From assembly GCA_011525695.1 (NCBI GenBank), contig WYBX01000044.1, positions 1-49,146 on the forward strand: DNA of 49,146 nt, read 5' to 3'. The translations under genes were made by a program, and so were the position numbers. The DNA is from Verrucomicrobiia bacterium (GTDB lineage Bacteria > Verrucomicrobiota > Verrucomicrobiia > Opitutales > Opitutaceae). Positions 25,863 to 34,111 of the stretch are shown here, in pieces (positions within the stretch are counted from its first letter, which is position 1; each line of letters starts with the position of its first letter). The notes under the pieces were generated by a model. That model worked only from the letters and a program-made list of their open reading frames with translations, was not told the origin of the DNA and did not search any database.

Positions 25863-25936
25863 TGGGGATGCGGCGCCCCCGCCGCGCTCATTCGTTTCGG
25901 AACGCATTCCACCGCGACGAGGGCGTCGCGGCTCCA
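25863..25936. repeat. Second twin-hairpin element (different sequence, same design)
   Basis: Hairpin GCGGCG-CCCC-CGCCGC (25870-25885) and hairpin CCGCGACG-AGGG-CGTCGCGG (25912-25931) lie between TGGGG and CTCCA ends. The loops CCCC and AGGG can pair over three bases. It sits in the gap between the PIG-L and NagB-like genes, just before a heptamer array. Confidence 0.65.
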
Positions 25937-25945
25937 CTGATTGGC

Positions 25946-25980
25946 CTCCAAACTCCAAACTCCAAACTCCAAACTCCAAA
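25946..25980 (+). repeat. Heptamer tandem array 2
   Basis: Five perfect copies of CTCCAAA. The array ends 27 bp before the start of the NagB-like gene. Confidence 0.92.
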
Positions 25981-26007
25981 CCCCAGCCCTCCAGGCCCCG
26001 TTCTCTC

Positions 26008-26937
26008 ATGCCCCGAAAACTCAGCACCATTGCCCCCGACTGGTGGGATTACACCACATTGGACGACGACTTGATCGAGGAGGCCGCGCGGCTCACGCCA
26101 GCCGACATGGCCCGGCTCACCCGCGACGGCTTCCGGGTGGTCTTCCATGACACGCTCGCGGAGTTCTATCTCGCCGAGGCGCTGGAGTACATCCACGCCT
26201 GGCGGCAGGCGACGGCCGGGCAGCCGGCGGGCATTTGCGGTCCGATCGGCCCGACCGAACAGCTCCCACTGGTGGCGCAACTGGTCAATGAACTCGGGCT
26301 CCGGCTGGCGGACGCCCATTTCTGGGGCATGGACGAATGGTATGCCGACGGGGCTGCCACGCCCGTGACCCACCCGCTCTCTTTCGAGCGGGCCGACCGC
26401 GAACTGTGCTTCGATCGGATCCGGCCGGAGCTGGCGATGCCCGAGGCAAACCTGCATTTCCCGAAGGCCGACGTGGCAGCGTATGCGAAGAGCTGGGACG
26501 GCGTCCGGTGCGTGGTGATGCAGGGTGGCCAGGGCGACATCAAGCACTGGGCCTTCAACGATCCCGTGAAGCGGGCCGGGGCCTGGCGCGACGCGCCGCC
26601 GACGCCGGCGGAATATCGGGCCCTGGGGACGCGGGTTGTGGACCTGCACCCGGTGACGCTGGCGCAGAACGCGCGCACCTCCGGCGGCGGCAATATCGCG
26701 CTGGTGCCGACGAAGGCCATCACGGTCGGACCGGTCGAGACCTGGAAGGCCGAGAAGGTGTCGATCTGGCAGGCGGGAAACCACGACAGTCCGTTTGGGC
26801 AGCGGCTGACCACGCTGATGATCGGGAAGCGGATCATGGACAGCGCGGTGCCGATGTCGCTGCTGGCGGATCATCCGAACGTGCAGTTCAATTTCTACCG
26901 CGGCGGGATCGGCAGCTGCCAGGTGGAGATGCATTAG
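26008..26937 (+). CDS. NagB-like glucosamine-6-phosphate deaminase/isomerase homologue
   Basis: This 309-residue cytoplasmic protein has the NagB/RpiA fold. [15 protein letters not shown] aligns with the NagB segment holding the catalytic Asp (NMDEY). The active-site loop reads [18 protein letters not shown], matching the NagB GGVGNDGHIAFNEP loop but with one extra residue between Asp and His, and Asp in place of the last catalytic Glu. [17 protein letters not shown] is an unusual stretch near the C-terminus. The fold and position after PIG-L suggest conversion of an amino-sugar phosphate to a keto sugar with ammonia release, but the altered loop may mean another substrate. It is separated from PIG-L by 167 bp with repeats. 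Confidence 0.82.
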   Translation: MPRKLSTIAPDWWDYTTLDDDLIEEAARLTPADMARLTRDGFRVVFHDTLAEFYLAEALEYIHAWRQATAGQPAGICGPIGPTEQLPLVAQLVNELGLRLADAHFWGMDEWYADGAATPVTHPLSFERADRELCFDRIRPELAMPEANLHFPKADVAAYAKSWDGVRCVVMQGGQGDIKHWAFNDPVKRAGAWRDAPPTPAEYRALGTRVVDLHPVTLAQNARTSGGGNIALVPTKAITVGPVETWKAEKVSIWQAGNHDSPFGQRLTTLMIGKRIMDSAVPMSLLADHPNVQFNFYRGGIGSCQVEMH

Positions 26938-27027
26938 CAACCCGCCAGCCGCACCGTTCAGCCGTGTCGATAGGCACCGGCTCATCGTGGGGAACTGATG
27001 AAATGGAATCGGGCGGGTTGCGCTTTT

Positions 27028-27052
27028 GGACGCCACGGAGGTCGTCTCTCCA
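27028..27052. repeat. Half copy (right arm) of the twin-hairpin element
   Basis: GGACGCC-ACGGAG-GTCGTCT followed by CTCCA. The stem is imperfect. Only the right arm is present, 18 bp before a full copy. Confidence 0.7.
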
Positions 27053-27070
27053 TGACGGTCATTGCATTCA

Positions 27071-27165
27071 TGGAGGGCCGTGCTCCGTCACGGCCATGGG
27101 ACCGATGAGCTTCGCAGAAAGAATGTCATATCGGGTTTGAGGACGCCACGGAGGTCGTCCCTCCA
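27071..27165. repeat. Twin-hairpin element with complementary loops, copy 3
   Basis: TGGAG, GGCCGTG-CTCCGT-CACGGCC (27076-27095), 45 bases, GGACGCC-ACGGAG-GTCGTCC (27141-27160), CTCCA. One stem mismatch occurs in hairpin 2. The loops are exact reverse complements. It lies between the NagB-like and DUF1080 genes, which run the same way. Confidence 0.85.
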
Positions 27166-27258
27166 GGAATGCAAAGGGTGGGGGGTGCGGAGGAATTTCC
27201 TCGCGTCACGAATTTCGACGTGACTCAACAACGCGACCCGAACCCCACCCCATCATCA

Positions 27259-28092
27259 ATGAAACTCATCCCCCTGCTCGCGTTGCTGGCGTTGCCACTG
27301 ACGATCGCCTCCGCGGAAACCGCCGGCCCGATTGCTCCGCGCCAGACCATTGCGCTCTTCAACGGCAAGGACCTGTCGAATTTCTACACCTGGGATGCGA
27401 AGCATGGCCGATCGGATCCCGACCGGGTGTTCACGGTGGTGGACCAGATTGACGGTGCGCCCGCGATTCGGATGAGCGGCCAGCAGTATGGCGGAATCAT
27501 CACCCGGGAACGTTACACGAACTACCGGCTGGTGGCGGAGTTTCGCTGGGGTTCGGTCACCTGGGAGCCGCGCAAGGACCGGGCTCGCGACTCCGGGATC
27601 CTGCTGCACTGCCAGGGCGAGGAGGGAAATGCCAAGCCCGACTTCAAGTCGCCCTGGATGCGATCGGTGGAGTATCAGATCATCGAGGGCGCGACGGGCG
27701 ATGTAATCATCGTCGGCGGCTATGACCGCGGAAGCACGGAGCCGGTTTTCCCGACCCTCAAGTCGAAGGTTGCTCCTGGGACAAGGTTGTGGGATCCCGC
27801 GGGGAAACTCGAGGAGTTCGGCCGCGGTAAGAACCGGGTCGACTGCCGGTACAAGGATCCGCAGTGGAAGGATGTCCTCGGATTCCGCGGGCCGCGCGAC
27901 GTCGAGAAGCCCGTCGGCGAGTGGAACCGGATCGAGGTGATCTGCGATGGCGGCAGCCTGATCTATTTTCTCAACGGGGAGAAAGTCGTGGAGCTGCAGG
28001 ACTGCTCGGTTACCGAGGGCAAGCTGCTGTTCCAGTCGGAGGGCGCCGAGCTCTTCTTCCGGAAGATCGAGCTGCACCCGCTGAAGAAATAG
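27259..28092 (+). CDS. Exported DUF1080 protein (3-keto-disaccharide hydrolase family)
   Basis: A signal peptide (KLIPLLALLALPLTIASAE) leads a 277-residue concanavalin-like jelly-roll. Family marks are TIALFNGKDLSNFYTW at the start, FRWGSVTWEPRKDRARDSGILLHCQG in the middle and EWNRIEVICDGGSLIYFLNGEKV near the end. DUF1080 proteins are now linked to hydrolysis of 3-keto-glycosides, the products of periplasmic sugar dehydrogenases. The PVC dehydrogenase and Gfo/Idh enzyme encoded upstream would fit such a route. I use the ATG at 27259 for the signal peptide. A strong terminator follows the stop codon directly. Confidence 0.87.
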   Translation: MKLIPLLALLALPLTIASAETAGPIAPRQTIALFNGKDLSNFYTWDAKHGRSDPDRVFTVVDQIDGAPAIRMSGQQYGGIITRERYTNYRLVAEFRWGSVTWEPRKDRARDSGILLHCQGEEGNAKPDFKSPWMRSVEYQIIEGATGDVIIVGGYDRGSTEPVFPTLKSKVAPGTRLWDPAGKLEEFGRGKNRVDCRYKDPQWKDVLGFRGPRDVEKPVGEWNRIEVICDGGSLIYFLNGEKVVELQDCSVTEGKLLFQSEGAELFFRKIELHPLKK

Positions 28093-28135
28093 GCGGACGG
28101 TAGCGGAGGATGTTCCGCCTTCCGTCGCTTTTTTT
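28093..28135 (+). terminator. Rho-independent terminator after the DUF1080 gene
   Basis: GCGGACGG pairs with CCGTCGC (one bulge) and the inner GCGGA with TCCGC, followed by a run of seven T. It starts one base after the stop codon and closes the plus-strand glycan operon. Confidence 0.8.
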
Positions 28136-28172
28136 CCGGGGATTCGCCGGCGATCGATCCCCGGCGCCGGGT

Positions 28173-28751
28173 TTACACCGGTGCGAAGACGAACCGCACG
28201 TGCGCCAGCGGGGAAATCGTGCCGCCATCCGCCAGTTCGGCCAGGGCCGTGTTCACGACCTCATCCGCGCCGATGGCGGCGGCGAACCGGCCGAAGTGAT
28301 GCCAGAGCCGGTTCGCATCGACGTAGACATTCCAGTGCCAGATTTGTCCCGGCCCCGCGGCGCCCGCGAAGAACGGTGCAAAGAGCACGTCGTGCAGCAG
28401 CATGCCGTGCGTGTCGCGTGCATACAGCTTGAACGGGCCGCTGCGCTCGTGCTCCACGTCCCAGAATGGCGGGCTGAGCCAGACGCGGATGAAGTTTCCG
28501 CCGTTGGCGGCCAGCTGCTGCATCCAGCCATCCATTACAGACAATCCGTCCGGGTCCGCCGCACCGGGGGCAATGAGATTGAGCCCGATCGGGACGTACG
28601 GCCGGCCATCCGACAACTCGAAATACCGCGGATCGCGCGGGCTGACACGGACATGGGCCTCGGGCTGTGCCACGAGCGGTCCGCATGTCACCAGCAGCAA
28701 AGCAAACCAAAGGGTGTCGATCGATCCGGGTCGTGCCGCGCCAGGGCTCAC
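28173..28751 (-). pseudogene. Internally deleted glycoside-hydrolase-like (TIM-barrel) gene
   Basis: A signal peptide (TLWFALLLVTCGPLVAQ) is followed by RYFELSDGRPYVPIGLNL and GGNFIRVWLSPPFWDVEHERSG, the start of a cellulase-like barrel (strands 1-2). The text then jumps to PFKLYARDTHGMLLHDVLFAPFFAGAAGPGQIWHW, which in full-length relatives lies near the end of the barrel, where a 'LLHDVLF.PFFAGAAG.GQ.WHW' strand forms. The catalytic acid strand (W-N-E) between them is missing, so some 250-300 residues appear lost in frame. The C-terminus (NTALAELADGG...) is also short. ATG overlaps the stop of the pseudopilin gene. It is open but probably inactive. Confidence 0.6.
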
Positions 28752-29260
28752 GGTTGGACGAGATAGAGCGGGGTCGAACTCACTCCCAGCCGGAAATTCC
28801 CCGCCGCATAGCTGAAGGGCGGCGGATCGATCGCGCGCTCGATTCTCGAGAGCAGGGTCCAGTCAGTGGGCAGCGGTGCCCCCGGGGCTGAGGCAATCCG
28901 AATCGCTGCGGCAATGCGCTGGCCCGAATGCTGCCGGTTGTTTTCCCAATCGTACCGCCCTCCAATCGGTGTCACTCTGGTCCAGGCGGTGTTGCCCAGG
29001 TAGCCACTCATTCCGTCCGGAATGGCACCCGCTGCCGACTCCGGCGGCCAGGTGCCATGTTCCTGGGCGTAAGCCTCGAACGCGGCTGCGAAGACCCGAA
29101 AATCGTTATGCACCGCCGACGCCCGGGCATTGCGCTGAATCCGAGCGACCGCGGGCAGGGCGAAGGTGCAGAGCACGCTGATGATCAGGATGACAACCAT
29201 GAGCTCGACGAGCGTAAAAGCTCTGCAGCGAATGGGTTGGCGTGGGACCATCCGCGCCAT
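28748..29260 (-). CDS. Type II secretion/type IV pilus-like pseudopilin
   Basis: The prepilin motif is CRA followed by FTLVELMVVILIISVLCTFALPAVARIQ, with Glu at position +5 after the predicted cut and a single hydrophobic helix. Ala replaces the usual Gly at -1. The mature domain of about 150 residues includes AAFEAYAQEHGTWPPESAAGAIP and GGRYDWENN, the typical pseudopilin fold with a short calcium-type end. I choose the ATG at 29260 because a GGAG lies eight bases upstream. The gene overlaps the deleted hydrolase by 4 bp. No secretion or prepilin peptidase genes are nearby, so it would use machinery encoded elsewhere. Confidence 0.82.
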   Translation of the reverse strand: MARMVPRQPIRCRAFTLVELMVVILIISVLCTFALPAVARIQRNARASAVHNDFRVFAAAFEAYAQEHGTWPPESAAGAIPDGMSGYLGNTAWTRVTPIGGRYDWENNRQHSGQRIAAAIRIASAPGAPLPTDWTLLSRIERAIDPPPFSYAAGNFRLGVSSTPLYLVQP

Positions 29261-29420
29261 TTCGTCGGCTCCGGTGAATCCTGTCCAGCATTTCGAGCTG
29301 ACGGGTTTTGCGCATTCGTGCGTACTGAACCAGCGGGATCGGGCGATTGGCTGGACGGCAGGAGCCACTAAGCATACGGCGATAACAGTCCCATAATCTT
29401 CCTTCTGTTATTTCGCCCTC

Positions 29421-31856
29421 GTGTTCCCTCGACTTGAATGTACCCCGCGCTGGCCCGAGATGCCCAGGCCAGGTTCGTCAGCCACGAGCCACGGACGGTG
29501 GAAAGTTGCGGCATTACGGTTTGCTGTCGCCCTCGCGGCCTGGTTGCCGCTTCCCGTTCGCGCTGCCGAACCTCCGCCACCACCGCCGGCTGCCGAGCAA
29601 CCCGGCACGGTGGCGTATGGTGAAAAGGTGAACCTGGTCTCCGACGCGAGCGTGGCCGAATCGCTCGCCCGGCAGAAGACGGTTACCTTCGGCTCGGTCC
29701 GGATCGACGGGGAGGCCTCGGATGCCGCACTCTCGGCCCTTTCGGCCGAGCAGGTCATGAATGCAATCGCCACCAAGGTGCCGACGCCGGATCTCGATGC
29801 CGATGCGGTCGGCGGTTTGCTCCAACTGACGTCGCGCCGCGCCTTCGATCAGGAGCAGCGCACGCTGCGGGGCAGCCTGGCCTTGTCCTACGATCCCCTC
29901 GTCGGCCAGGCCATGCCCGACGCATCGATCACGTATGGCAGCCGGCTGGGAGGGAAAAATCGCGCGGGCTTTCTGGCGACGCTGGAACACCGGCGTGGGC
30001 GTGACCGGGATGAGCTCCTTGAGCTGGATTGGGACGCGGAGGCCGCCGGGCTGACGCGGTTCGAGGTCGGCGAGACCGAGGAGGCCACGACCGAGACGAA
30101 TTTCAACGGCAGCTACGATTGGAAGCTGGGCGAACGGTCAGTCCTGTATCTCCGCACTGAAACGCAGTTCGCCACGGAGGAAAAATATGATCGTCTCCTG
30201 GGATACGAATTGCCGGACCCGGTGGGGCGGATCGAAGGCGACTCCACTGAGGTGACGGGTGCGACCATGAAGCGGCTGCTCGAGGTCGATCGGAAGCGGT
30301 CAAGCCTGTTGGGGCTGTCCGCGGGCGCGAGCCATGTGGGTGAGGTCTGGAGCATGGATCTGCGCTCGAGCTACCGTGCGGTGGAGGAGCGCCGGATTGA
30401 GGAATACGGCTACGAGTTCGAGGAGGATGACGTTGCGTTCACGTTTCGCTGGCCGGAGCTGAATTTTCCCATGTCCGGGGAGCCGGTGCCAGGCGATGCC
30501 GGCACGGGATTCCTGGATGAGTTGCGGGTGCGGGGCGGCCTGGAACGTTCATCCGACGGGGTGGCATCATTCGATGTGAAACGAAAATGGGAGCGGCAGG
30601 GCAAGCCCGCGTGGCTCAAGTCCGGCGTCAAGTTGCGTTTCCGCCGGACGCGGGAGAATAGCCCGCACGACATCTATCACGCGACGGGGCCGGGGCTGCG
30701 CATTGCCGAAGTGGAGGGCGGGCCGGTTCACCGGGCCATCTCGGACCGGTATCTGCTCAGTGGATTTCCGGATTTCGCCGCGCTCCGGCGCGTTTTCGAC
30801 ACGGAGCCGGGCCGCTTCGAGCTGGATGAAGCCAAGACCCGCAGCGACACCGACCCGGAGACGTTCGATGTCCGCGAACAGATCCTTGCCGGCTACGGCA
30901 TGGCGAGCTTCCCGGTGGGCCGGACGCTGGTCGTCGCCGGCGTTCGTGCCGAGCGCACGGCGAGCCGGTTCAGTGGCAACGAGGTGTCCTTCGACGAGAA
31001 CGGCGACTATGCCGGCACGAAGGGGGTGAAGGCGGACCGTGCCCGCACCGAGGTCTTCCCCGGGCTGCACGTGTCGCGGCCGCTGACGCGGAAGATCACG
31101 GCGTTTGCGTCCTGGACCCGATCCATCCGGCGTCCGGAATACACGGATCTCGTGCCGGCCCGGAGGATATCGCGGGCCGAACGCGACATCCGGGAGGGGA
31201 ATGCGGATCTCAGGCCCGCGCTCTACACCAACTTCGATGTCGCGTTCGACTTCGACTATCGCAAGGACGGCCGGCTCTCGCTCGAACTCTTTCATCGGGA
31301 CATCGTGGATCCGACCCTGACCCGGCGCACGCTGCTGGCCGACGGCCAGTTCGCCGGCTACGAGCGGACACGGCCGGAGAATGGCGGCAAGGCCCGGCTG
31401 CGGGGGCTGGAGCTGACGCTCGAGCAGGAGCTGGAGGCGCTGCATGCGCGGCTCGCCGGTTTTGAATTCACCCTGCAATACACGTTGCAGGACTCCCGGC
31501 AGTCGGTGGACAACCGGCCGGGGGAGGCCCTGGCGATGACGGGGCGGCCGCGGGATGAGCTCGGGATGCAGCTCTCGTACGAACGCGGCGGATACTATGT
31601 CAGCGTGGAGGTCGAACACCGGAGCCGGACGCTGGACTCCGTCGGCCGGAATCCTGGCGAGGATCGGATCGTTCCGGCGACCAGCGACTGGAACCTTTCG
31701 CTAAGTCGCGAATTCCGGAAGGGCCTCCGGCTGTTCCTGGATGTCAAGAACCTGACGGCGGTGGCGGAGCGGCGTTACCGGGGGAATCCCTCGCAGCCGG
31801 ACAGCTATGGCATCGATCTGCGCGAGTACCGGCTGGGGTTGAAATGGGAATTGTGA
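29421..31856 (+). CDS. TonB-dependent receptor-like protein with a compact plug
   Basis: This outer-membrane barrel protein has up to 811 residues. The frame opens at a GTG at 29421, and an ATG at 29460 is an alternative. The signal sequence is AALRFAVALAAWLPLPVRA. After a Pro-rich linker the plug is very short: VSDASVAESLARQKTVTFGSVRIDG leads within 60 residues to VPTPDLDADAVGGLLQLTSRRAFD, which normally closes a plug of about 120 residues. The usual VRG ring-loop and TonB-contact region are much reduced. The barrel then has normal length and ends LGLKWEL, not with an aromatic residue. It may be a degenerate or specialised receptor. It lies alone, convergent with the VOC gene. Confidence 0.78.
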   Translation: MFPRLECTPRWPEMPRPGSSATSHGRWKVAALRFAVALAAWLPLPVRAAEPPPPPPAAEQPGTVAYGEKVNLVSDASVAESLARQKTVTFGSVRIDGEASDAALSALSAEQVMNAIATKVPTPDLDADAVGGLLQLTSRRAFDQEQRTLRGSLALSYDPLVGQAMPDASITYGSRLGGKNRAGFLATLEHRRGRDRDELLELDWDAEAAGLTRFEVGETEEATTETNFNGSYDWKLGERSVLYLRTETQFATEEKYDRLLGYELPDPVGRIEGDSTEVTGATMKRLLEVDRKRSSLLGLSAGASHVGEVWSMDLRSSYRAVEERRIEEYGYEFEEDDVAFTFRWPELNFPMSGEPVPGDAGTGFLDELRVRGGLERSSDGVASFDVKRKWERQGKPAWLKSGVKLRFRRTRENSPHDIYHATGPGLRIAEVEGGPVHRAISDRYLLSGFPDFAALRRVFDTEPGRFELDEAKTRSDTDPETFDVREQILAGYGMASFPVGRTLVVAGVRAERTASRFSGNEVSFDENGDYAGTKGVKADRARTEVFPGLHVSRPLTRKITAFASWTRSIRRPEYTDLVPARRISRAERDIREGNADLRPALYTNFDVAFDFDYRKDGRLSLELFHRDIVDPTLTRRTLLADGQFAGYERTRPENGGKARLRGLELTLEQELEALHARLAGFEFTLQYTLQDSRQSVDNRPGEALAMTGRPRDELGMQLSYERGGYYVSVEVEHRSRTLDSVGRNPGEDRIVPATSDWNLSLSREFRKGLRLFLDVKNLTAVAERRYRGNPSQPDSYGIDLREYRLGLKWEL

Positions 31857-31941
31857 CATCGATCGTGGCACCTTCAGGGCACCACGCATATTTCCTGCTT
31901 GGATCCGGTTTGGCCGGGCAACCGGCGAGACCGGCAGGCGG

Positions 31942-32853
31942 TTATTTGCCGGCCGGGGCTTCGCGGAACACGACCCAGGTGCCGTCGGGATCGACGACCC
32001 TGGTCTGGCGCATGCCATCGCGGCCCTTGCTGATGGGTTCCGGCGCGGGGAAGCCGCCTTTCTTCGCCCGGGCCGTCAGCGTCGCAACCGTCTTCGCCAG
32101 ATCCGGCACGTCCATGCTGTATTCGGGGATGGCGCGCGGTTTCACCGCTCCCGGCTTGAGCTCGTAAGGCAGCAATTCGAGATAGTCCGTGCCATCGGGA
32201 AACTGCAGTTTCACCCAACTCTTTCCCGGTTCAGTGCCGACGCCGCTGCCGCCACGGGCGACTTCCCTGAACCCGAAGTGGTCCTCATAGAAGCGCTGCG
32301 TGGCCGCGAGATCCGACACGGTCAGCGTCGCGGAACGCAGGCGGTCAGAAATGCGGGTGGGGGGAAGGTACTTGCCCTGGTTCTGCATCAGTTTCCCCTC
32401 GGGGGTGAACTGCGTGAACTCCGTGGCGTAACCCTCGGGATCGCGGAAGGTCATGATGTAGTCGGGGAGCCGGCCGCGTTTCGGCTTGGGCACCGGGATG
32501 CCCTTTGCCACGAGCGCATCGTGCACGAGGTGGATCTCGTCGGTCTCGAATCCGAGGTGGTTGAAGTTGTCGCCGTTGGGCAGGATCCGGGGAGCGTCGT
32601 TGAAAAGGTAGATGGTCTGCCGCTCGTTCACTTTCATGATGACCATCTGCAGGCTGCCGTCCACGCGGTTGAGTCCGTACGGCTCGGCAAACCCGAGATA
32701 GTCGCTGTAGAACGCGCGTGATTTGGGAACGTCGCGCACCCAGTAACCGACGTGGAAGAGTCGCGGTACCTTGAAGGGGCGGGCGGGAGTCTCGGCGGCG
32801 AAGGCGGGCAGGCCCGCGAGGGCGAACAGCAATGTGAGCAGGACGTTTTTCAT
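31942..32853 (-). CDS. Exported protein with two VOC (glyoxalase-like) domains
   Basis: A signal peptide (KNVLLTLLFALAGLPAFAAE) is followed by two beta-alpha-beta-beta-beta modules. The first has RLFHVGYWVRDVPKSRAFYSDYLGF and NFNHLGFETDEI. The second has LRSATLTVSDLAATQRFYEDHFGFREV and ends DPDGTWVVFRE. His/Glu positions on the strands could bind a divalent metal as in VOC dioxygenases and glyoxalases. It has 303 residues from ATG 32853. Exported double VOC proteins are poorly characterised and the substrate is unknown. It is divergent from the acyltransferase gene over a short spacer. Confidence 0.82.
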   Translation of the reverse strand: MKNVLLTLLFALAGLPAFAAETPARPFKVPRLFHVGYWVRDVPKSRAFYSDYLGFAEPYGLNRVDGSLQMVIMKVNERQTIYLFNDAPRILPNGDNFNHLGFETDEIHLVHDALVAKGIPVPKPKRGRLPDYIMTFRDPEGYATEFTQFTPEGKLMQNQGKYLPPTRISDRLRSATLTVSDLAATQRFYEDHFGFREVARGGSGVGTEPGKSWVKLQFPDGTDYLELLPYELKPGAVKPRAIPEYSMDVPDLAKTVATLTARAKKGGFPAPEPISKGRDGMRQTRVVDPDGTWVVFREAPAGK

Positions 32854-32942
32854 GGGGAGGGGCGGCATGCAGCAAAGGCCCGAATGCCCCGGCTGCCAAG
32901 CGATTTGATGCGGGGTCGTGGTTTGTCCCGGGGGACCGCGGA

Positions 32943-34109
32943 ATGGTTTCGCAATTTTTCGCGCGCCATGCTGCGGTGCCGCGCATGCCTGCCGCAAATT
33001 CCGCGCCTGTATCCAGCATCCAGGCGCGCTCCGGCGCGGGGTCGGCGCCAGCCGGCCGGCTCGAGTCGCTCGATGCGTTTCGCGGGCTCACGATGTTCTG
33101 GCTGATGGGCGGCAAGGCCTTCGTCATTGCGCTGGCGGGGCTGGCGGGATTGGATTTTGTCCGCTACCAGCTCAACCACAGCGAGTGGGAGGGCGTCCGC
33201 TATTACGACATCATCTGGCCGTCGTTCATGCTGATGGTCGGCGTGTCGATTCCCTTTGCCTTCGCCCGGCGCGCGCAGACGCAGCCGCGGTCGCAGCAGC
33301 TGCGCGACGCCTGGCGGCGGGCGGCGATTCTCTTCCTGCTGGGATCGCTGCGGGAATCGATCGCCGACGGCGTCCCGCGGCTCATCGAACTCAGCAGCGC
33401 GCTCCAGCCGATTGCGGTTGCTTATCTGGTGGGCGTCCATCTTTCAGGCATCTCCATCCGCCGGCTGGCGGGGCTTGCCGGGGGGATCCTCGCCGGCTAT
33501 GCGTTGCTCCTGGCATTTGTCGGCACGTCGGGAGTTCCCGCCGGCAGCTATGTCATCAATCAGAACCTCGTCTCGGCGTTCGATGAGATCCTGATTGGCC
33601 GGTCCCACCCGGACGGCTGGGGGACTGCGCTAAGCACGATTCCGACGATCGCGACCACACTGGTCGGGCTGATCTTCGGAAAAGTGCTGCTGGCGGGCAC
33701 GACGCCGCAGACGAAACTGAAAGTATTTGCCTGCACCGGGCTCGGCTGCATCGCGGCTGGCTTTGCCCTGAGTCCGGTGGTGCCCATCATCATGAAGCTC
33801 TGGACGACCTCGTACGGGTTGGTGACGATGGGATGGGCCTCGCTGCTGTTCGCCGCATTCTACTGGGTGATAGATGTCCGGGGCTGGCGGGCCTGGTCAT
33901 TTCCGCTGCTCGTGATTGGGGTGAATGCGCTCGCCGCCTACCTGTTGAACACGATCATGCCACTGGGCCGGCTGCTGGGCCCGTTCACGAAGGCAATGGC
34001 CCCGGCGCTCGGGGCATTCGGGCCGGTGCTGACTGCCGGTGCGGCCTTCCTCACGGGCTGGCTGATTCTGTTCTGGCTATATCGCCGCAGGATTTATCTC
34101 CGACCCTGA
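32943..34109 (+). CDS. DUF5009 / HGSNAT-like membrane acyltransferase
   Basis: This multi-span membrane protein of 388 residues (or 374 from a second ATG at 32985) has family marks RLESLDAFRGLTMFWLMGGK at the start and YYDIIWPSFMLMVGVSIPFAF. About ten hydrophobic helices follow, with GWASLLFAAFYWVIDVRGWR and NALAAYLLNTIMPLG near the end. The family is related to heparan-alpha-glucosaminide N-acetyltransferase, which acetylates glucosamine ends across a membrane. In bacteria it occurs in glycan-use loci. The next gene (CehA-like) starts 2 bp after its stop, and GH20 follows, so a role in amino-sugar handling is plausible. Confidence 0.82.
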   Translation: MVSQFFARHAAVPRMPAANSAPVSSIQARSGAGSAPAGRLESLDAFRGLTMFWLMGGKAFVIALAGLAGLDFVRYQLNHSEWEGVRYYDIIWPSFMLMVGVSIPFAFARRAQTQPRSQQLRDAWRRAAILFLLGSLRESIADGVPRLIELSSALQPIAVAYLVGVHLSGISIRRLAGLAGGILAGYALLLAFVGTSGVPAGSYVINQNLVSAFDEILIGRSHPDGWGTALSTIPTIATTLVGLIFGKVLLAGTTPQTKLKVFACTGLGCIAAGFALSPVVPIIMKLWTTSYGLVTMGWASLLFAAFYWVIDVRGWRAWSFPLLVIGVNALAAYLLNTIMPLGRLLGPFTKAMAPALGAFGPVLTAGAAFLTGWLILFWLYRRRIYLRP

Positions 34110-34111
34110 CC

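Noticed and set aside
25946..25980. CRISPR-like array
   Set aside because: The five units are contiguous 7-mers without spacers, so it is a simple tandem repeat.
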